A program made the position numbers and the translations under genes. From Psychrobacillus psychrotolerans (lineage in GTDB: Bacteria; Bacillota; Bacilli; Bacillales_A; Planococcaceae): a stretch of DNA of 64,000 nt. The notes beneath the pieces are model-generated. The model did no database searches. It saw only the letters and a program-made list of their open reading frames with translations, and was not told the origin of the DNA. The stretch is from contig NZ_FOXU01000003.1 of assembly GCF_900115805.1 (NCBI RefSeq), forward strand, positions 186,001 through 250,000. Direction: 5' to 3'. This document shows positions 1 to 8,752 of the stretch, piece after piece; position 1 is the first letter of the stretch; the number at the start of each line of letters is the position of its first letter.

Positions 1-2004
1 TTTATAGAGAAAAAAGAGGCTATTCCGATTTTAACAGCCCTTGAACATGAGATTAATGATTGTATTGATGAAAACGGCGCAGTGTTAGATAGCGCAAGTA
101 GTACTTTGCGTTCTATTCGCCAACAATTACGCATTCAAGTAAGTCGTGTGCGTGAAAAGCTAGAAAGTTATACTAGAGGGGCAAATGCTGCGAAAATGTT
201 ATCAGATTCGATTATTACTATCCGAAATGATCGATATGTGATTCCTGTAAAATCCGAGTATCGTAGTCATTACGGTGGAATTATCCATGACCAATCCTCT
301 TCTGGACAAACATTGTTTGTGGAACCTTCAGCAGTAGTGCAAATAAATAATGATATCAGAAGTTTAAGAGTGAAAGAACAGGAAGAGATTAATCGTATCC
401 TTATCAAATTGACAGCTGAAGTAGAAATAGTTGGTCATGATATTTTTGTATTAGTAAGTGTACTAGGAGAAATTGATGTTATTTTAGCTAAAGCAAAATA
501 TGGTCAAGCCCAAAAATGTACGATGCCAATCATCAATAACGAGGGATATATTCGTTTAGTAAAGGCTAGACACCCACTTATTCCACTGGAAACAGCGGTG
601 CCAAATACGATTGAATTCGGCAAAGACATTACCACTATTGTCATCACTGGGCCGAATACTGGGGGTAAAACAGTTACTCTGAAAACAGTTGGACTTTGTA
701 CAATAATGGCGCAAAGTGGACTACCTATTCCTGCGTTGGATGGCTCAGAAGTGGCATTATTTGAATCGGTCTTTGCAGATATCGGAGATGAGCAATCTAT
801 TGAACAAAGTTTAAGTACTTTTTCTTCTCATATGGTTAATATTGTGGATATTTTAAAAAAGTATGACGATAAATCATTAATCATATTTGATGAACTTGGA
901 GCAGGAACCGATCCTCAAGAAGGTGCTGCACTTGCTATTTCTATATTGGATGCAGTACATGGGACCGGAGCTCGAGTAATGGCTACAACACATTATCCTG
1001 AACTAAAGGCTTATGGATACAATAGACCTGGCGTTGCTAATGCAAGCGTTGAGTTCGATATTGAAACGTTAAGTCCAACTTATAAACTGTTAATAGGAGT
1101 GCCTGGTAGAAGTAATGCTTTTGAAATTTCCGAGCGACTTGGGTTACCAGCATATATTATTAACCAAGCACAAACTTTTACAGGGACAGATCGTGGTGAA
1201 GTGAACTCTATGATTGCATCTCTGGAGAACAGTCGTCGACAAGCAGAAAAAGATGCAGAAGAAACGGAAGCCCACTTAGTAGAAGCACGTAAAGTTAAAG
1301 CGGATGTTGAACTGAGATTAGCAGAACTAGAACAGAGCAAAGAAAAACTAGAACAAAAAGCAAAAGATAAAGCGAAGAAAATTGTAGATGAAGCTAGACG
1401 AGAAGCAGAAGATATCATAAGTGAACTGCGGAAAATGCAGTCTAATACACATAACTTCGTTAAAGAGCATGAACTAATCGATGCTAAAAAGCGTTTAGAT
1501 GCTGCTTTACCAGATAATCCAGTATTGAAGAAGCAAAAGAAATTAAACGAAATGGCAAAAGAGTTGAAATCTGGAGATGAAGTGAAAGTATTGAGCTTCG
1601 GACAAAAAGGGACTCTACTTGAGAAATTGTCTAAGACAGAGTGGTCTGTTCAGATTGGTATGCTAAAAATGAAATTAGACGAATCTGACCTTGAGTTTGT
1701 AAAACCTGAAAAACAAAAGCAAACTGTCTCAGTGAATTCAATCCGTGGAAGAGACACTAATGTAAAATTAGAGTTAGATCTTCGAGGAGAACGCTATGAG
1801 GATGCCATCATGCGTACAGAAAAGTATTTAGACGATGCACTTCTTTCAAACTACCCAAGAATCTCTATTATTCATGGAAAAGGCACAGGTGTGTTAAGAC
1901 AAGCAATACAACAGTTTTTGAAAAACCATTCTCGCGTGAAAAGTTATCGTTTCGGTGAAGCTGGTGAAGGTGGGCATGGTGTAACGGTTGTTGAACTAAA
2001 ATAA
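1..2004 (+). CDS. mutS2: MutS2 family endonuclease/ATPase, 5'-truncated by the window edge
   Basis: The reading frame is open from base 1, so the N-terminal part of this roughly 785-residue protein lies outside the window and 667 residues are visible. The core is a MutS-type ABC ATPase: Walker A GPNTGGKT is near base 650 and Walker [13 protein letters not shown] near base 880. A long charged coiled coil rich in E, K and A follows (about bases 1190-1450). The C-terminus is a Smr nuclease domain with [11 protein letters not shown] and [11 protein letters not shown]. MutS2 proteins lack the mismatch-recognition domain and act in recombination control or on collided ribosomes; which applies here is not visible. 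A DUF350 gene follows, as yshE follows mutSB in B. subtilis. Confidence 0.95.
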   Translation, partial: FIEKKEAIPILTALEHEINDCIDENGAVLDSASSTLRSIRQQLRIQVSRVREKLESYTRGANAAKMLSDSIITIRNDRYVIPVKSEYRSHYGGIIHDQSSSGQTLFVEPSAVVQINNDIRSLRVKEQEEINRILIKLTAEVEIVGHDIFVLVSVLGEIDVILAKAKYGQAQKCTMPIINNEGYIRLVKARHPLIPLETAVPNTIEFGKDITTIVITGPNTGGKTVTLKTVGLCTIMAQSGLPIPALDGSEVALFESVFADIGDEQSIEQSLSTFSSHMVNIVDILKKYDDKSLIIFDELGAGTDPQEGAALAISILDAVHGTGARVMATTHYPELKAYGYNRPGVANASVEFDIETLSPTYKLLIGVPGRSNAFEISERLGLPAYIINQAQTFTGTDRGEVNSMIASLENSRRQAEKDAEETEAHLVEARKVKADVELRLAELEQSKEKLEQKAKDKAKKIVDEARREAEDIISELRKMQSNTHNFVKEHELIDAKKRLDAALPDNPVLKKQKKLNEMAKELKSGDEVKVLSFGQKGTLLEKLSKTEWSVQIGMLKMKLDESDLEFVKPEKQKQTVSVNSIRGRDTNVKLELDLRGERYEDAIMRTEKYLDDALLSNYPRISIIHGKGTGVLRQAIQQFLKNHSRVKSYRFGEAGEGGHGVTVVELK

Positions 2005-2072
2005 AGTAGAAAAAATGAAACTTTTTTGCGGGCTCTCCGTATAGAAGGGAAAGTGTAAAAGGGGTTTTAAAC

Positions 2073-2486
2073 ATGCTTCTATCCAGTTTTTGGTCAAACC
2101 CACTCGTAGAGTCTGCAGGTTATTTTAGTGTGGTAATTTTATGCTTACTCGTTTCGATGGTTATTTTTGAATTAGTCACGAAGTATAAAAATTGGGAAGA
2201 AATAAGAAAAGGTAATGTAGCAGTTGCACTTGCTACTGGTGGGAAAATTTTTGGTGTATGTAATATATTTAGGTATTCCATTGAACAACATAACTCATTA
2301 TTCGAAATGGTTGGTTGGGGTTTATTTGGTTTTACACTATTAATAATTGCTTACTTATTGTTTGAATTTTTAACGCCAACCTTTAATGTTGATAAGGAAA
2401 TCGAAAACGATAATCGTTCAATTGGATTTATTTCACTAGTTATTTCTGTTGGGCTATCATTTGTTATTGGTGCAAGTATTTCTTAG
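2073..2486 (+). CDS. yshE: DUF350 family integral membrane protein (YshE-like)
   Basis: This 137-residue protein has about four hydrophobic segments (near residues 15-35, 48-66, 75-97 and 115-135) with short charged loops, as in the DUF350/YjfL family of small membrane proteins of unknown function. The ATG is preceded by AAAGGGG. It lies directly after mutS2, the position of yshE in B. subtilis, which supports orthology. The family has no established biochemical role, so none is assigned. A 26-codon reading frame follows 11 bases after the stop and may be cotranscribed. Confidence 0.8.
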   Translation: MLLSSFWSNPLVESAGYFSVVILCLLVSMVIFELVTKYKNWEEIRKGNVAVALATGGKIFGVCNIFRYSIEQHNSLFEMVGWGLFGFTLLIIAYLLFEFLTPTFNVDKEIENDNRSIGFISLVISVGLSFVIGASIS

Positions 2487-2497
2487 GAGCGGTTGAA

Positions 2498-2578
2498 ATG
2501 GAAAAATTGTCGAAAATTTTATTGGCTGTTGGCTTACTTTTTGTCTTAGTAGGTATAATATATGTCGTAACAAATTAA
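2498..2578 (+). CDS. putative 26-residue single-pass membrane microprotein
   Basis: An ATG with an upstream AGGAG at good spacing opens a 26-codon frame: MEKLSK, then one hydrophobic helix (about residues 7-24), then a short polar tail. It starts 11 bases after the DUF350 gene and ends just before a hairpin terminator, so it looks like the last cistron of that transcript. Such one-helix proteins are common but often unannotated. Function is unknown. The small size means chance cannot be excluded, although the ribosome binding site and operon position argue for a real gene. Confidence 0.5.
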   Translation: MEKLSKILLAVGLLFVLVGIIYVVTN

Positions 2579-2601
2579 TATAATAACTTAATAACGTATT
2601 T

Positions 2602-2665
2602 AAAGACTGTGATGTAACACTTTTCATCTTATTGATAAAGAAGTGAACTTTGCAGTCTTTTTATA
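2602..2665 (+). terminator. rho-independent terminator after the mutS2/DUF350 group
   Basis: AAAGACTG pairs with CAGTCTTT, with an inner CACTT/AAGTG pairing, and the right arm runs into a T tract. The long imperfect stem separates the mutS2 group from the fatty-acid operon. Confidence 0.7.
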
Positions 2666-2827
2666 TTTTATGTTAAGCGTGAGAAAGAAATATCTGTTTT
2701 AAACGAGAAAAAGACGGTCAAAAGTGCGTTTAAGTAAGGTATTTATATTGTAGTAAGGAAGGATTAGTTTTTTAAAAAGCAGATAAAACTATTAGACTAG
2801 AAAACTTTGAAAACTCTTTTCAATAAA

Positions 2828-2859
2828 GAATTGAATTGTCATTCATTTTTCTCTATAAT
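2828..2859 (+). promoter_or_regulatory. sigma-A promoter of lcfA with overlapping FadR-type operator
   Basis: TTGAAT (2831-2836), 17 bases, then TATAAT (2854-2859) forms a good sigma-A promoter. The 18-mer at 2828-2845 matches the Bacillus FadR consensus TGAATGAMTANTCATTCA at 13 of 17 fixed positions, with the right half TCATTCA intact. It overlies the -35 element and spacer, where a repressor would block RNA polymerase. The consensus is from established knowledge of the family; operator function here is inferred. Confidence 0.65.
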
Positions 2860-2905
2860 TAAAAATAGGAATATTCACGCTATTAAAAACAAAGGGGGCA
2901 TTAAT

Positions 2906-4600
2906 ATGACTGAAAAGCCGTGGTTAGCACAATATCCACCAGAAATTCCACATACGCTTGACTATGAACACATTCCTGTTCAAGAATATCTGACGAGAGC
3001 GTATAAGAAATTTCCGACAAAAATTGCGATACATTTCATGGGGAGAGATTTATCGTACAAAGAGCTATATGAGTCTTCTTTAAAATTTGCTAACTATTTA
3101 CAATCCATTGGCATTCAAAAAGGAGATAGAGTAGCAATTATGCTACCGAACTGTCCACAAGGGGTAATCGGATATTATGGAGCACTATATGCGGGGGCAA
3201 TAGTTGTTCAAACAAATCCTCTTTATACGGAAAGAGAAATAGCTTATCAAATGAAGGACTCTGGTGCAAAAGTTATTTTAGCTATGGATATATTATATCC
3301 ACGGGTTACAAAAGTTTTAAAAGATACGAGCCTAGAGAATATTATTGTTACTGGTATTAAAGATTACCTGCCATTTCCTAAAAATCTTGTTTATCCTTTT
3401 ATCCAGAAGAAACAATATGGGTTTAGTGTAAAGGTAGAGCATCGAGGCATCAATCATCTATTCACTGAAATTATGAAAGTTGGAAAAGCTGAACCGATTA
3501 GTATGTCTTTTGATTTTGACGAGGATATAGCACTTTTACAATATACTGGTGGTACAACAGGATTTCCAAAAGGAGTTATGCTTACGCATAAAAACTTAGT
3601 AACAAATACTACTATGTGTACGGCGTGGAATTACAAGGCAATAGAAGGCGAAGAAAGTATATTAGGAGTTCTTCCATTCTTCCATGTATATGGAATGACT
3701 ACTGTATTAATCTTTTCTGTTATGCTAGGTAATAGAATGGTATTGTTACCTAAATTTGATGTAGAAACTGCACTAAAAACAATTGATAAGCAAAAACCAA
3801 CGATATTCCCAGGAGCTCCAACGATTTATATTGGATTATTGAATCATCCAGATATACAAAAATATGATTTATCTTCAATTGTAGCTTGTTTAAGTGGCTC
3901 TGCTCCTTTACCATTAGAGGTACAAGAAAAGTTTGAAAAAGTTACTGGTGGTAGATTGGTAGAGGGATATGGCTTAACAGAAACCTCTCCAGTGACACAT
4001 GCGAACCTAATTTATGCAGAAGATCGTATTAAAGGCTCAGTAGGAATTCCTTGGCCAGATACAGAAGCAGCGATTTTCGCAGTCGATTCAACAACACCAT
4101 TACCATTTGGGGAAATTGGAGAAATAGCAGTTAAAGGGCCTCAAGTGATGAAGGGATACTGGAATCGTCCCGAAGATACTGCAATGACTCTGCGTGATGG
4201 TTGGTTCTTAACTGGTGATTTGGGGTATATGGATGAAAGCGGTTACTTTTATGTAGTTGATCGCAAAAAAGATTTAATCATTGCGGGTGGTTATAATATC
4301 TATCCGAGGGATGTTGAAGAAGTTCTATATGAACATTCTGCAATTCAAGAATGTGTTGTTGCTGGAGTGCCAGATCCATATAGAGGGGAAACGGTAAAAG
4401 CATTTATCGTACTTAAAGAGGGAGCTTCTGTGACAGAAGAGGAGTTAAATACTTTTTGTCGTGAAAACTTAGCAGCGTTTAAAGTACCAAGAATTTACGA
4501 GTTCAGAGCGGAACTTCCGAAAACTGCAGTAGGTAAGATTTTGAGAAGAACTTTAATAGAAGAAGAGAAAGCGAAACAAAAAGTAACGGTACAAAGTTAA
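2906..4600 (+). CDS. lcfA: long-chain fatty-acid--CoA ligase
   Basis: This 564-residue ANL-superfamily acyl-CoA synthetase activates long-chain fatty acids with ATP and CoA for beta-oxidation. Visible motifs are the P-loop-like YTGGTTGFPKG, GYGLTET, the hinge region with GWFLTGDLGY and DRKKDLIIAGGYNIYPRDVE, and the catalytic lysine motif PKTAVGKILRR near the C-terminus. The ATG at 2906 has AAAGGGGG at good spacing. An in-frame ATG 99 bases upstream is rejected because it precedes the promoter and lacks a ribosome binding site. The gene opens the lcfA-fadR-fadB-etfB-etfA group known from B. subtilis, where FadR represses it and long-chain acyl-CoA relieves repression. Confidence 0.95.
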   Translation: MTEKPWLAQYPPEIPHTLDYEHIPVQEYLTRAYKKFPTKIAIHFMGRDLSYKELYESSLKFANYLQSIGIQKGDRVAIMLPNCPQGVIGYYGALYAGAIVVQTNPLYTEREIAYQMKDSGAKVILAMDILYPRVTKVLKDTSLENIIVTGIKDYLPFPKNLVYPFIQKKQYGFSVKVEHRGINHLFTEIMKVGKAEPISMSFDFDEDIALLQYTGGTTGFPKGVMLTHKNLVTNTTMCTAWNYKAIEGEESILGVLPFFHVYGMTTVLIFSVMLGNRMVLLPKFDVETALKTIDKQKPTIFPGAPTIYIGLLNHPDIQKYDLSSIVACLSGSAPLPLEVQEKFEKVTGGRLVEGYGLTETSPVTHANLIYAEDRIKGSVGIPWPDTEAAIFAVDSTTPLPFGEIGEIAVKGPQVMKGYWNRPEDTAMTLRDGWFLTGDLGYMDESGYFYVVDRKKDLIIAGGYNIYPRDVEEVLYEHSAIQECVVAGVPDPYRGETVKAFIVLKEGASVTEEELNTFCRENLAAFKVPRIYEFRAELPKTAVGKILRRTLIEEEKAKQKVTVQS

Positions 4601-4607
4601 TTGATTA

Positions 4608-4636
4608 TTGACAATCGACAAAATTGAATATAATAT
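4608..4636 (+). promoter_or_regulatory. promoter upstream of fadR
   Basis: TTGACA (4608-4613), a 17-base spacer and TAATAT (4631-4636) lie just after the lcfA stop. They would start transcription at about 4643, at the edge of the FadR-type palindrome. This gives fadR-fadB-etfBA a second, separately repressed promoter. Confidence 0.55.
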
Positions 4637-4643
4637 AAAAATA

Positions 4644-4661
4644 TGAATGAATCATCATTCA
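4644..4661 (+). promoter_or_regulatory. FadR operator
   Basis: TGAATGAATCATCATTCA matches the B. subtilis FadR consensus TGAATGAMTANTCATTCA at all but one fixed position and is an almost perfect palindrome. It sits at the predicted transcription start between lcfA and fadR, consistent with autoregulation of fadR and the genes behind it. Confidence 0.8.
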
Positions 4662-4869
4662 TATTTTTATTTTATTTAAATAAAGGTTTAAACTATCTAA
4701 ATAAAGTAAAAGCCTCTGAAGAATGTCAGAGATTTTGGAGTCATTGGAAAAGGACGAGAACCGTATTCATACGACAATAGCTATTTAACTGTATATGCAG
4801 ACCTTATACATTTCAAAATCTAGACGAATAATTCTTTGAGGTAATTGAACAATTGGTGGTGAATTCATA

Positions 4870-5451
4870 ATGAAGAAGGACAAACCAAAGTATAAGCAAA
4901 TTATTGACGCGGCAATTATTGTTATCGCTGAAAATGGATATCACCAGTCACAGGTTTCTAAAATAGCTAAACAAGCTGGAGTAGCTGATGGGACAATTTA
5001 CTTGTATTTTAAAAACAAAGAAGAAATTTTAGTCTCGGTTTTTGAAGAAAAAATGGAGATATTTGCACACAATTTAAAAGAAATTATTCAACAGGAAATT
5101 AGTTCCTCCGAAAAGCTATATAAAATGATTGAAAATCATTTCGTAGTGTTATCAAGTGATCATCATTTAGCGACGGTCACCCAGTTGGAATTGAGACAAG
5201 CCAATTTAGCGTTGAGATTACGAATAAATGCAGTTTTAAGAAATTACTTAGTATTGTTAGATACCATTTTAAAGGAAGGAATAGAGCAAGGCGAATTTGA
5301 TCGTACGATTGATATTCGCTTAGCAAGACAAATGGTTTTTGGTACAATTGATGAGACGACTACTACTTGGGTCATGAACGAGCATAAATACAACTTAGTT
5401 GATCTGACCGGTAAAGTACATCGTCTATTGTTAAATGGTGTGAAAGGTTAA
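4870..5451 (+). CDS. fadR: TetR-family fatty-acid degradation repressor FadR
   Basis: This 193-residue protein has an N-terminal TetR helix-turn-helix (about residues 10-56, including [26 protein letters not shown]) followed by an all-helical ligand domain typical of the FadR/YsiA group that binds long-chain acyl-CoA. It lies between lcfA and fadB and behind the palindrome at 4644, as in B. subtilis. It is expected to repress beta-oxidation genes, and similar boxes are seen upstream of lcfA and of the thioesterase at 16388. ATG with GGTGG upstream. A weak CTCTGA/TCAGAG hairpin lies in the leader at 4714-4731. Confidence 0.92.
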   Translation: MKKDKPKYKQIIDAAIIVIAENGYHQSQVSKIAKQAGVADGTIYLYFKNKEEILVSVFEEKMEIFAHNLKEIIQQEISSSEKLYKMIENHFVVLSSDHHLATVTQLELRQANLALRLRINAVLRNYLVLLDTILKEGIEQGEFDRTIDIRLARQMVFGTIDETTTTWVMNEHKYNLVDLTGKVHRLLLNGVKG

Positions 5452-5468
5452 CGAAGGGGAGTGGGAAG

Positions 5469-6242
5469 ATGGAATTTCTATCATGGACTATAGAAGACGG
5501 CGTAGCTACCGTCATTCTGAATCGTCCGCCAGCAAACGCTTTAGCAAGAGGGGTTATTTTAGAAGTAAATGAGCTGCTAGATGCAGTAGAAAATGATGAT
5601 GCCGTTCGAGCAATCTTGCTCAAAGGGGAAGGTAGATTTTTCTCTGCAGGTGCTGATATTAAAGAATTCACTTCTATTACATCAGGAGCTGCATTCTCTG
5701 AGCTTGCTGCAAGTGGGCAAACAATTTTCGAAAGAGTGGAAACTTTCTCGAAACCTGTAATCGCAGCAATTCATGGTGCTGCACTTGGTGGAGGACTGGA
5801 GCTTGCGATGAGTTGTCATATTCGACTTGTAGCTGATAATGCGAAGCTCGGATTACCTGAGTTACAGTTAGGCTTAATACCAGGCTTTGCAGGAACACAA
5901 CGACTACCTCGCTATGTTGGGTTTGCGAAAGCAGCAGAAATGTTGCTAACAAGTGATCCGATTAGTGGTAAAGAGGCAGCTCAGTTAGGACTTGCTAATC
6001 ATGCTTACCCAGAAGAAGAATTATTCGAGCAGGCAAGCAAGCTTGCAGTGAAAATTGCGAAGAAGAGCCCTATTGCTGTCAAAAACGCATTAGAAATGCT
6101 TCAGTTTGCTAAACCAGCATCTTATTATGAAGGTGTGAAAGCAGAAGCAAATGCTTTTGGAACTGTATTTGTTTCAGAAGATGCGAAAGAAGGTATTTCT
6201 GCATTTATTGAAAAAAGAGAACCTGTATTTAAAGGTAAATAA
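5469..6242 (+). CDS. fadB: enoyl-CoA hydratase
   Basis: This 257-residue crotonase-fold protein is predicted to hydrate 2-enoyl-CoA to 3-hydroxyacyl-CoA in beta-oxidation. The oxyanion-hole segments [10 protein letters not shown] and [13 protein letters not shown] are present, and [20 protein letters not shown] carries the catalytic glutamate region. It starts 17 bases after fadR with GAAGGGGAG upstream and is followed 25 bases later by etfB, so fadR-fadB-etfB form one transcript. Crotonases vary in substrate; the assignment rests on the conserved lcfA-fadR-fadB-etfBA order. Confidence 0.93.
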   Translation: MEFLSWTIEDGVATVILNRPPANALARGVILEVNELLDAVENDDAVRAILLKGEGRFFSAGADIKEFTSITSGAAFSELAASGQTIFERVETFSKPVIAAIHGAALGGGLELAMSCHIRLVADNAKLGLPELQLGLIPGFAGTQRLPRYVGFAKAAEMLLTSDPISGKEAAQLGLANHAYPEEELFEQASKLAVKIAKKSPIAVKNALEMLQFAKPASYYEGVKAEANAFGTVFVSEDAKEGISAFIEKREPVFKGK

Positions 6243-6267
6243 TATTTTACATTGGGAGGATATCTAA

Positions 6268-7041
6268 ATGAACATTTATGTATTAGTAAAGCGTACGTTT
6301 GATACTGAGGAGAAAATCGTTGTTAGCGGGGGAAAAATTCAAGAAGATGGTGCCGAGTTCATCATTAATCCATACGATGAGTATGCAATTGAAGAAGCAA
6401 TTCAAGTTCGTGACGCTCAAGGTGGAGAAGTAACAGTTCTTACGATGGGTGGAGAGGATGCTGAGAAGCAACTTCGTACAGCATTAGCAATGGGCGCAGA
6501 TAAAGCGGTTCTTATAAATATTGAAGATGATGTAGAAGAGTTAGATCAATTTACAGCTGCACATATTATCTCGGAATACTTAAAAGATAAAAATGCAGAT
6601 TTAATATTAGCAGGTAATGTAGCGATTGATGGAGGGTCTGGACAAGTAGGACCACGTGTTGCTGAAAGTTTAGGTATTAACTATGTAACTACTATCACAA
6701 ACTTAGAGATTAATGGTACTACTGTTACGATTAAACGTGATGTTGAAGGAGATACAGAAGTATTAGAAACTTCTTTACCATTATTAGTTACTGCGCAACA
6801 AGGTCTAAATGAACCTCGTTACCCATCTCTTCCAGGAATTATGAAGGCAAAGAAAAAGCCTTTAGAAGAAGTGGAATTAGATGACTTAGATATAGATGAA
6901 GATGATGTAGAAGCAAAAACAGAAACAATTGAAATTTACCTACCTCCTAAAAAGGAAGCTGGAAAAGTATTAGAAGGCGAGCTAGCTGATCAAGTAAAAG
7001 AGTTAGTTCATTTACTACACTCAGAAGCGAAAGTCGTTTAA
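6268..7041 (+). CDS. etfB: electron transfer flavoprotein beta subunit
   Basis: This 257-residue protein is the small subunit of the ETF heterodimer, which takes electrons from acyl-CoA dehydrogenases and passes them to the membrane quinone pool. Typical segments are ALAMGADKAVLI, DLILAGNVAIDGGSGQVGPR and PRYPSLPGIMKAKKKPLEE, the last being the arm that contacts the alpha subunit and AMP. A TGGGAGGAT ribosome site precedes the ATG. etfA follows after 87 bases with no evident terminator, so both subunits should be made together and under FadR control. Confidence 0.95.
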   Translation: MNIYVLVKRTFDTEEKIVVSGGKIQEDGAEFIINPYDEYAIEEAIQVRDAQGGEVTVLTMGGEDAEKQLRTALAMGADKAVLINIEDDVEELDQFTAAHIISEYLKDKNADLILAGNVAIDGGSGQVGPRVAESLGINYVTTITNLEINGTTVTIKRDVEGDTEVLETSLPLLVTAQQGLNEPRYPSLPGIMKAKKKPLEEVELDDLDIDEDDVEAKTETIEIYLPPKKEAGKVLEGELADQVKELVHLLHSEAKVV

Positions 7042-7128
7042 CTTATTCAGAAGAGATTATTTTGTACACAAAAGATATGCCAAGGCATATTTGAATCGAA
7101 TTAATTTTAATATTAGGAGGAAAATAGC

Positions 7129-8106
7129 ATGTCTAAAAAAGTATTAGTATTAGGAGAAGCACGTGAAGGTGCTCTTCGTAATGTATCATATGAAGCAATC
7201 GCTGCTGCTAAACAAATTTCAAGCGGCGGAGAAGTTGTTAGTGTTCTATTAGGAGATTCAGTGGGAGAACTAGCTACTGAGCTTGGTAAATATGGCGCTG
7301 ATCGTGTAATTACTGTGGAGCATCCACATTTAAAACAATATACTTCAGATGGCTATGGTCAAGCATTGTTAGCGGTGATTGAGCAAGAAAATCCAGAGGC
7401 AATTGTTTTTGGTCATACAGCACTTGGGAAAGATTTATCTCCTAAAATTGCAAGCAAGCTTCAAATTGGTTTGGTATCAGACGTAACTTCTATCGAGGGT
7501 GAAGGCGATGCTGCTGTATATATCCGCCCGATCTATTCTGGTAAAGCCTTTGAAAAAGTTAAAGTGAAGGATGGTATTGAATTTATCACTATCCGTCCTA
7601 ACAATATTGCTCCACTTGCAAAAGATGACAGTAAGTCAGCGGACGTTTCATCTATGTCTGTAGACATTACAAACCTGCGTACGATTATTAAAGAAGTAGT
7701 TCGTAAATCTACTGAAGGTGTAGATTTATCTGAGGCAAAAGTTGTTATTGCTGGTGGTCGTGGTGTAAAGAGTGAAGAAGGTTTTGCACCTTTAAAAGAG
7801 CTTGCAGATGTATTAGGTGGAGCAGTTGGAGCTTCTCGTGGAGCTTGTGACGCGGATTATTGTGATTATTCATTACAAATCGGTCAAACTGGAAAAGTAG
7901 TTACTCCGGACCTTTATATTGCAGCAGGTATTTCTGGAGCGATACAGCATTTAGCTGGTATGTCTAACTCGAAAATTATTGTAGCGATCAACAAAGATCC
8001 AGAAGCAAACATTTTCAAAGTTGCAGACTACGGAATCGTAGGAGATTTATTCGAAGTTATTCCAATGCTTACTGAAGAGTTCAAAAAACTTAAAGTAAAC
8101 GCATAA
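7129..8106 (+). CDS. etfA: electron transfer flavoprotein alpha subunit
   Basis: This 325-residue protein is the FAD-binding subunit of ETF. The N-terminal domain resembles EtfB, and the C-terminal FAD domain begins near residue 200 with VVIAGGRGVKSEEGF and includes GAVGASRGACDADY and IAAGISGAIQHLAGM, the FAD-contact motifs of the family. A TAGGAGGAAAAT site precedes the ATG. It is the last gene of the beta-oxidation group and is followed at once by a strong terminator. Confidence 0.96.
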   Translation: MSKKVLVLGEAREGALRNVSYEAIAAAKQISSGGEVVSVLLGDSVGELATELGKYGADRVITVEHPHLKQYTSDGYGQALLAVIEQENPEAIVFGHTALGKDLSPKIASKLQIGLVSDVTSIEGEGDAAVYIRPIYSGKAFEKVKVKDGIEFITIRPNNIAPLAKDDSKSADVSSMSVDITNLRTIIKEVVRKSTEGVDLSEAKVVIAGGRGVKSEEGFAPLKELADVLGGAVGASRGACDADYCDYSLQIGQTGKVVTPDLYIAAGISGAIQHLAGMSNSKIIVAINKDPEANIFKVADYGIVGDLFEVIPMLTEEFKKLKVNA

Positions 8107-8115
8107 TAATAGATG

Positions 8116-8152
8116 AGGCTGTCCAAAAGAAAAACTTTTGGGCAGCCTTTTT
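8116..8152 (+). terminator. terminator of the lcfA-etfA operon
   Basis: AGGCTG.CCAAAAG pairs with CTTTTGG.CAGCCT around a short A-rich loop, and the right arm ends in TTTTT. It lies 10 bases after the etfA stop. Confidence 0.9.
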
Positions 8153-8346
8153 GTGTAAAACTGATTAAAATATTGTGCTTGTCAAAGTTGAAATTTTTTA
8201 TATATTTATTTTGTTTTCTCTTGTATAAAAACTCTTCCACAATTCGATGGAGCTATAGTCGTTTCAATTTTGTTCCAATGTTTTGACTGTTTCTGGTATG
8301 CTAAGATTTACTTTCAAGCTAATATGTAGATGTTGGTATTTCTGTC

Positions 8347-8355
8347 TGTTATAAT
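8347..8355 (+). promoter_or_regulatory. extended -10 promoter of trxA
   Basis: TGTTATAAT fits the extended -10 form TGnTATAAT 33 bases before the trxA ATG. No good -35 hexamer is seen at 16-18 bases, as is usual for extended -10 promoters. The 8153-8346 stretch before it shows nothing else. Confidence 0.55.
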
Positions 8356-8387
8356 CATTACATAGTAGATAAAGGAGGAATTTTAAT

Positions 8388-8702
8388 ATGGCAATTGTTC
8401 ATGGAACAGATCAAACATTTAACACAGATATAGAAGAAGGTTTAGTATTAGTAGATTTTTGGGCAACATGGTGCGGACCTTGTAAAATGATTGCTCCTGT
8501 ACTAGAAGAAATGGATGCTGAAATGAGCGATAAAGTTAAAATCGTAAAAGTAGATGTGGATGAAAACCAAGCTACTGCTAGTCAATTCGGTATTATGTCA
8601 ATTCCAACATTAGTATTATTTAAAGATGGAAAACCTGTTGATAAAGCAGTAGGTTTCCAACCAAAAGAAGCATTAGTACAACTTGTAGAAAAAAACGCAT
8701 AA
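8388..8702 (+). CDS. trxA: thioredoxin
   Basis: This 104-residue protein is a standard thioredoxin with the active site [10 protein letters not shown] and the cis-proline loop MSIPTL. It reduces cytoplasmic disulfides, including those of ribonucleotide reductase and methionine sulfoxide reductase, and is itself recycled by thioredoxin reductase. AAAGGAGG precedes the ATG. It forms a single-gene unit between its own promoter and a perfect terminator, and sits before uvrC as in B. subtilis. Confidence 0.97.
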   Translation: MAIVHGTDQTFNTDIEEGLVLVDFWATWCGPCKMIAPVLEEMDAEMSDKVKIVKVDVDENQATASQFGIMSIPTLVLFKDGKPVDKAVGFQPKEALVQLVEKNA

Positions 8703-8706
8703 TCTA

Positions 8707-8738
8707 AAACCGGGTGCTACATAGTACCCGGTTTTTTT
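8707..8738 (+). terminator. terminator of trxA
   Basis: AAACCGGGT and ACCCGGTTT form a perfect 9-bp stem followed by seven T. It begins four bases after the trxA stop and ends 14 bases before uvrC. Confidence 0.92.
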
Positions 8739-8752
8739 AAACAGGTGATAAT

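Noticed and set aside
1080-1418. Opposite-strand frame inside mutS2
   Set aside because: It is antisense to a coiled-coil coding region with biased codons; no ribosome site or family match.
2807-2905. In-frame 33-codon N-terminal extension of the acyl-CoA ligase
   Set aside because: It starts upstream of the predicted promoter (2831-2859), has no ribosome site and no family similarity; the ATG at 2906 has AAAGGGGG.
8283-8302. TTGACT and TATGCT as a trxA promoter
   Set aside because: The spacer is only eight bases; the extended -10 at 8347 is better placed.
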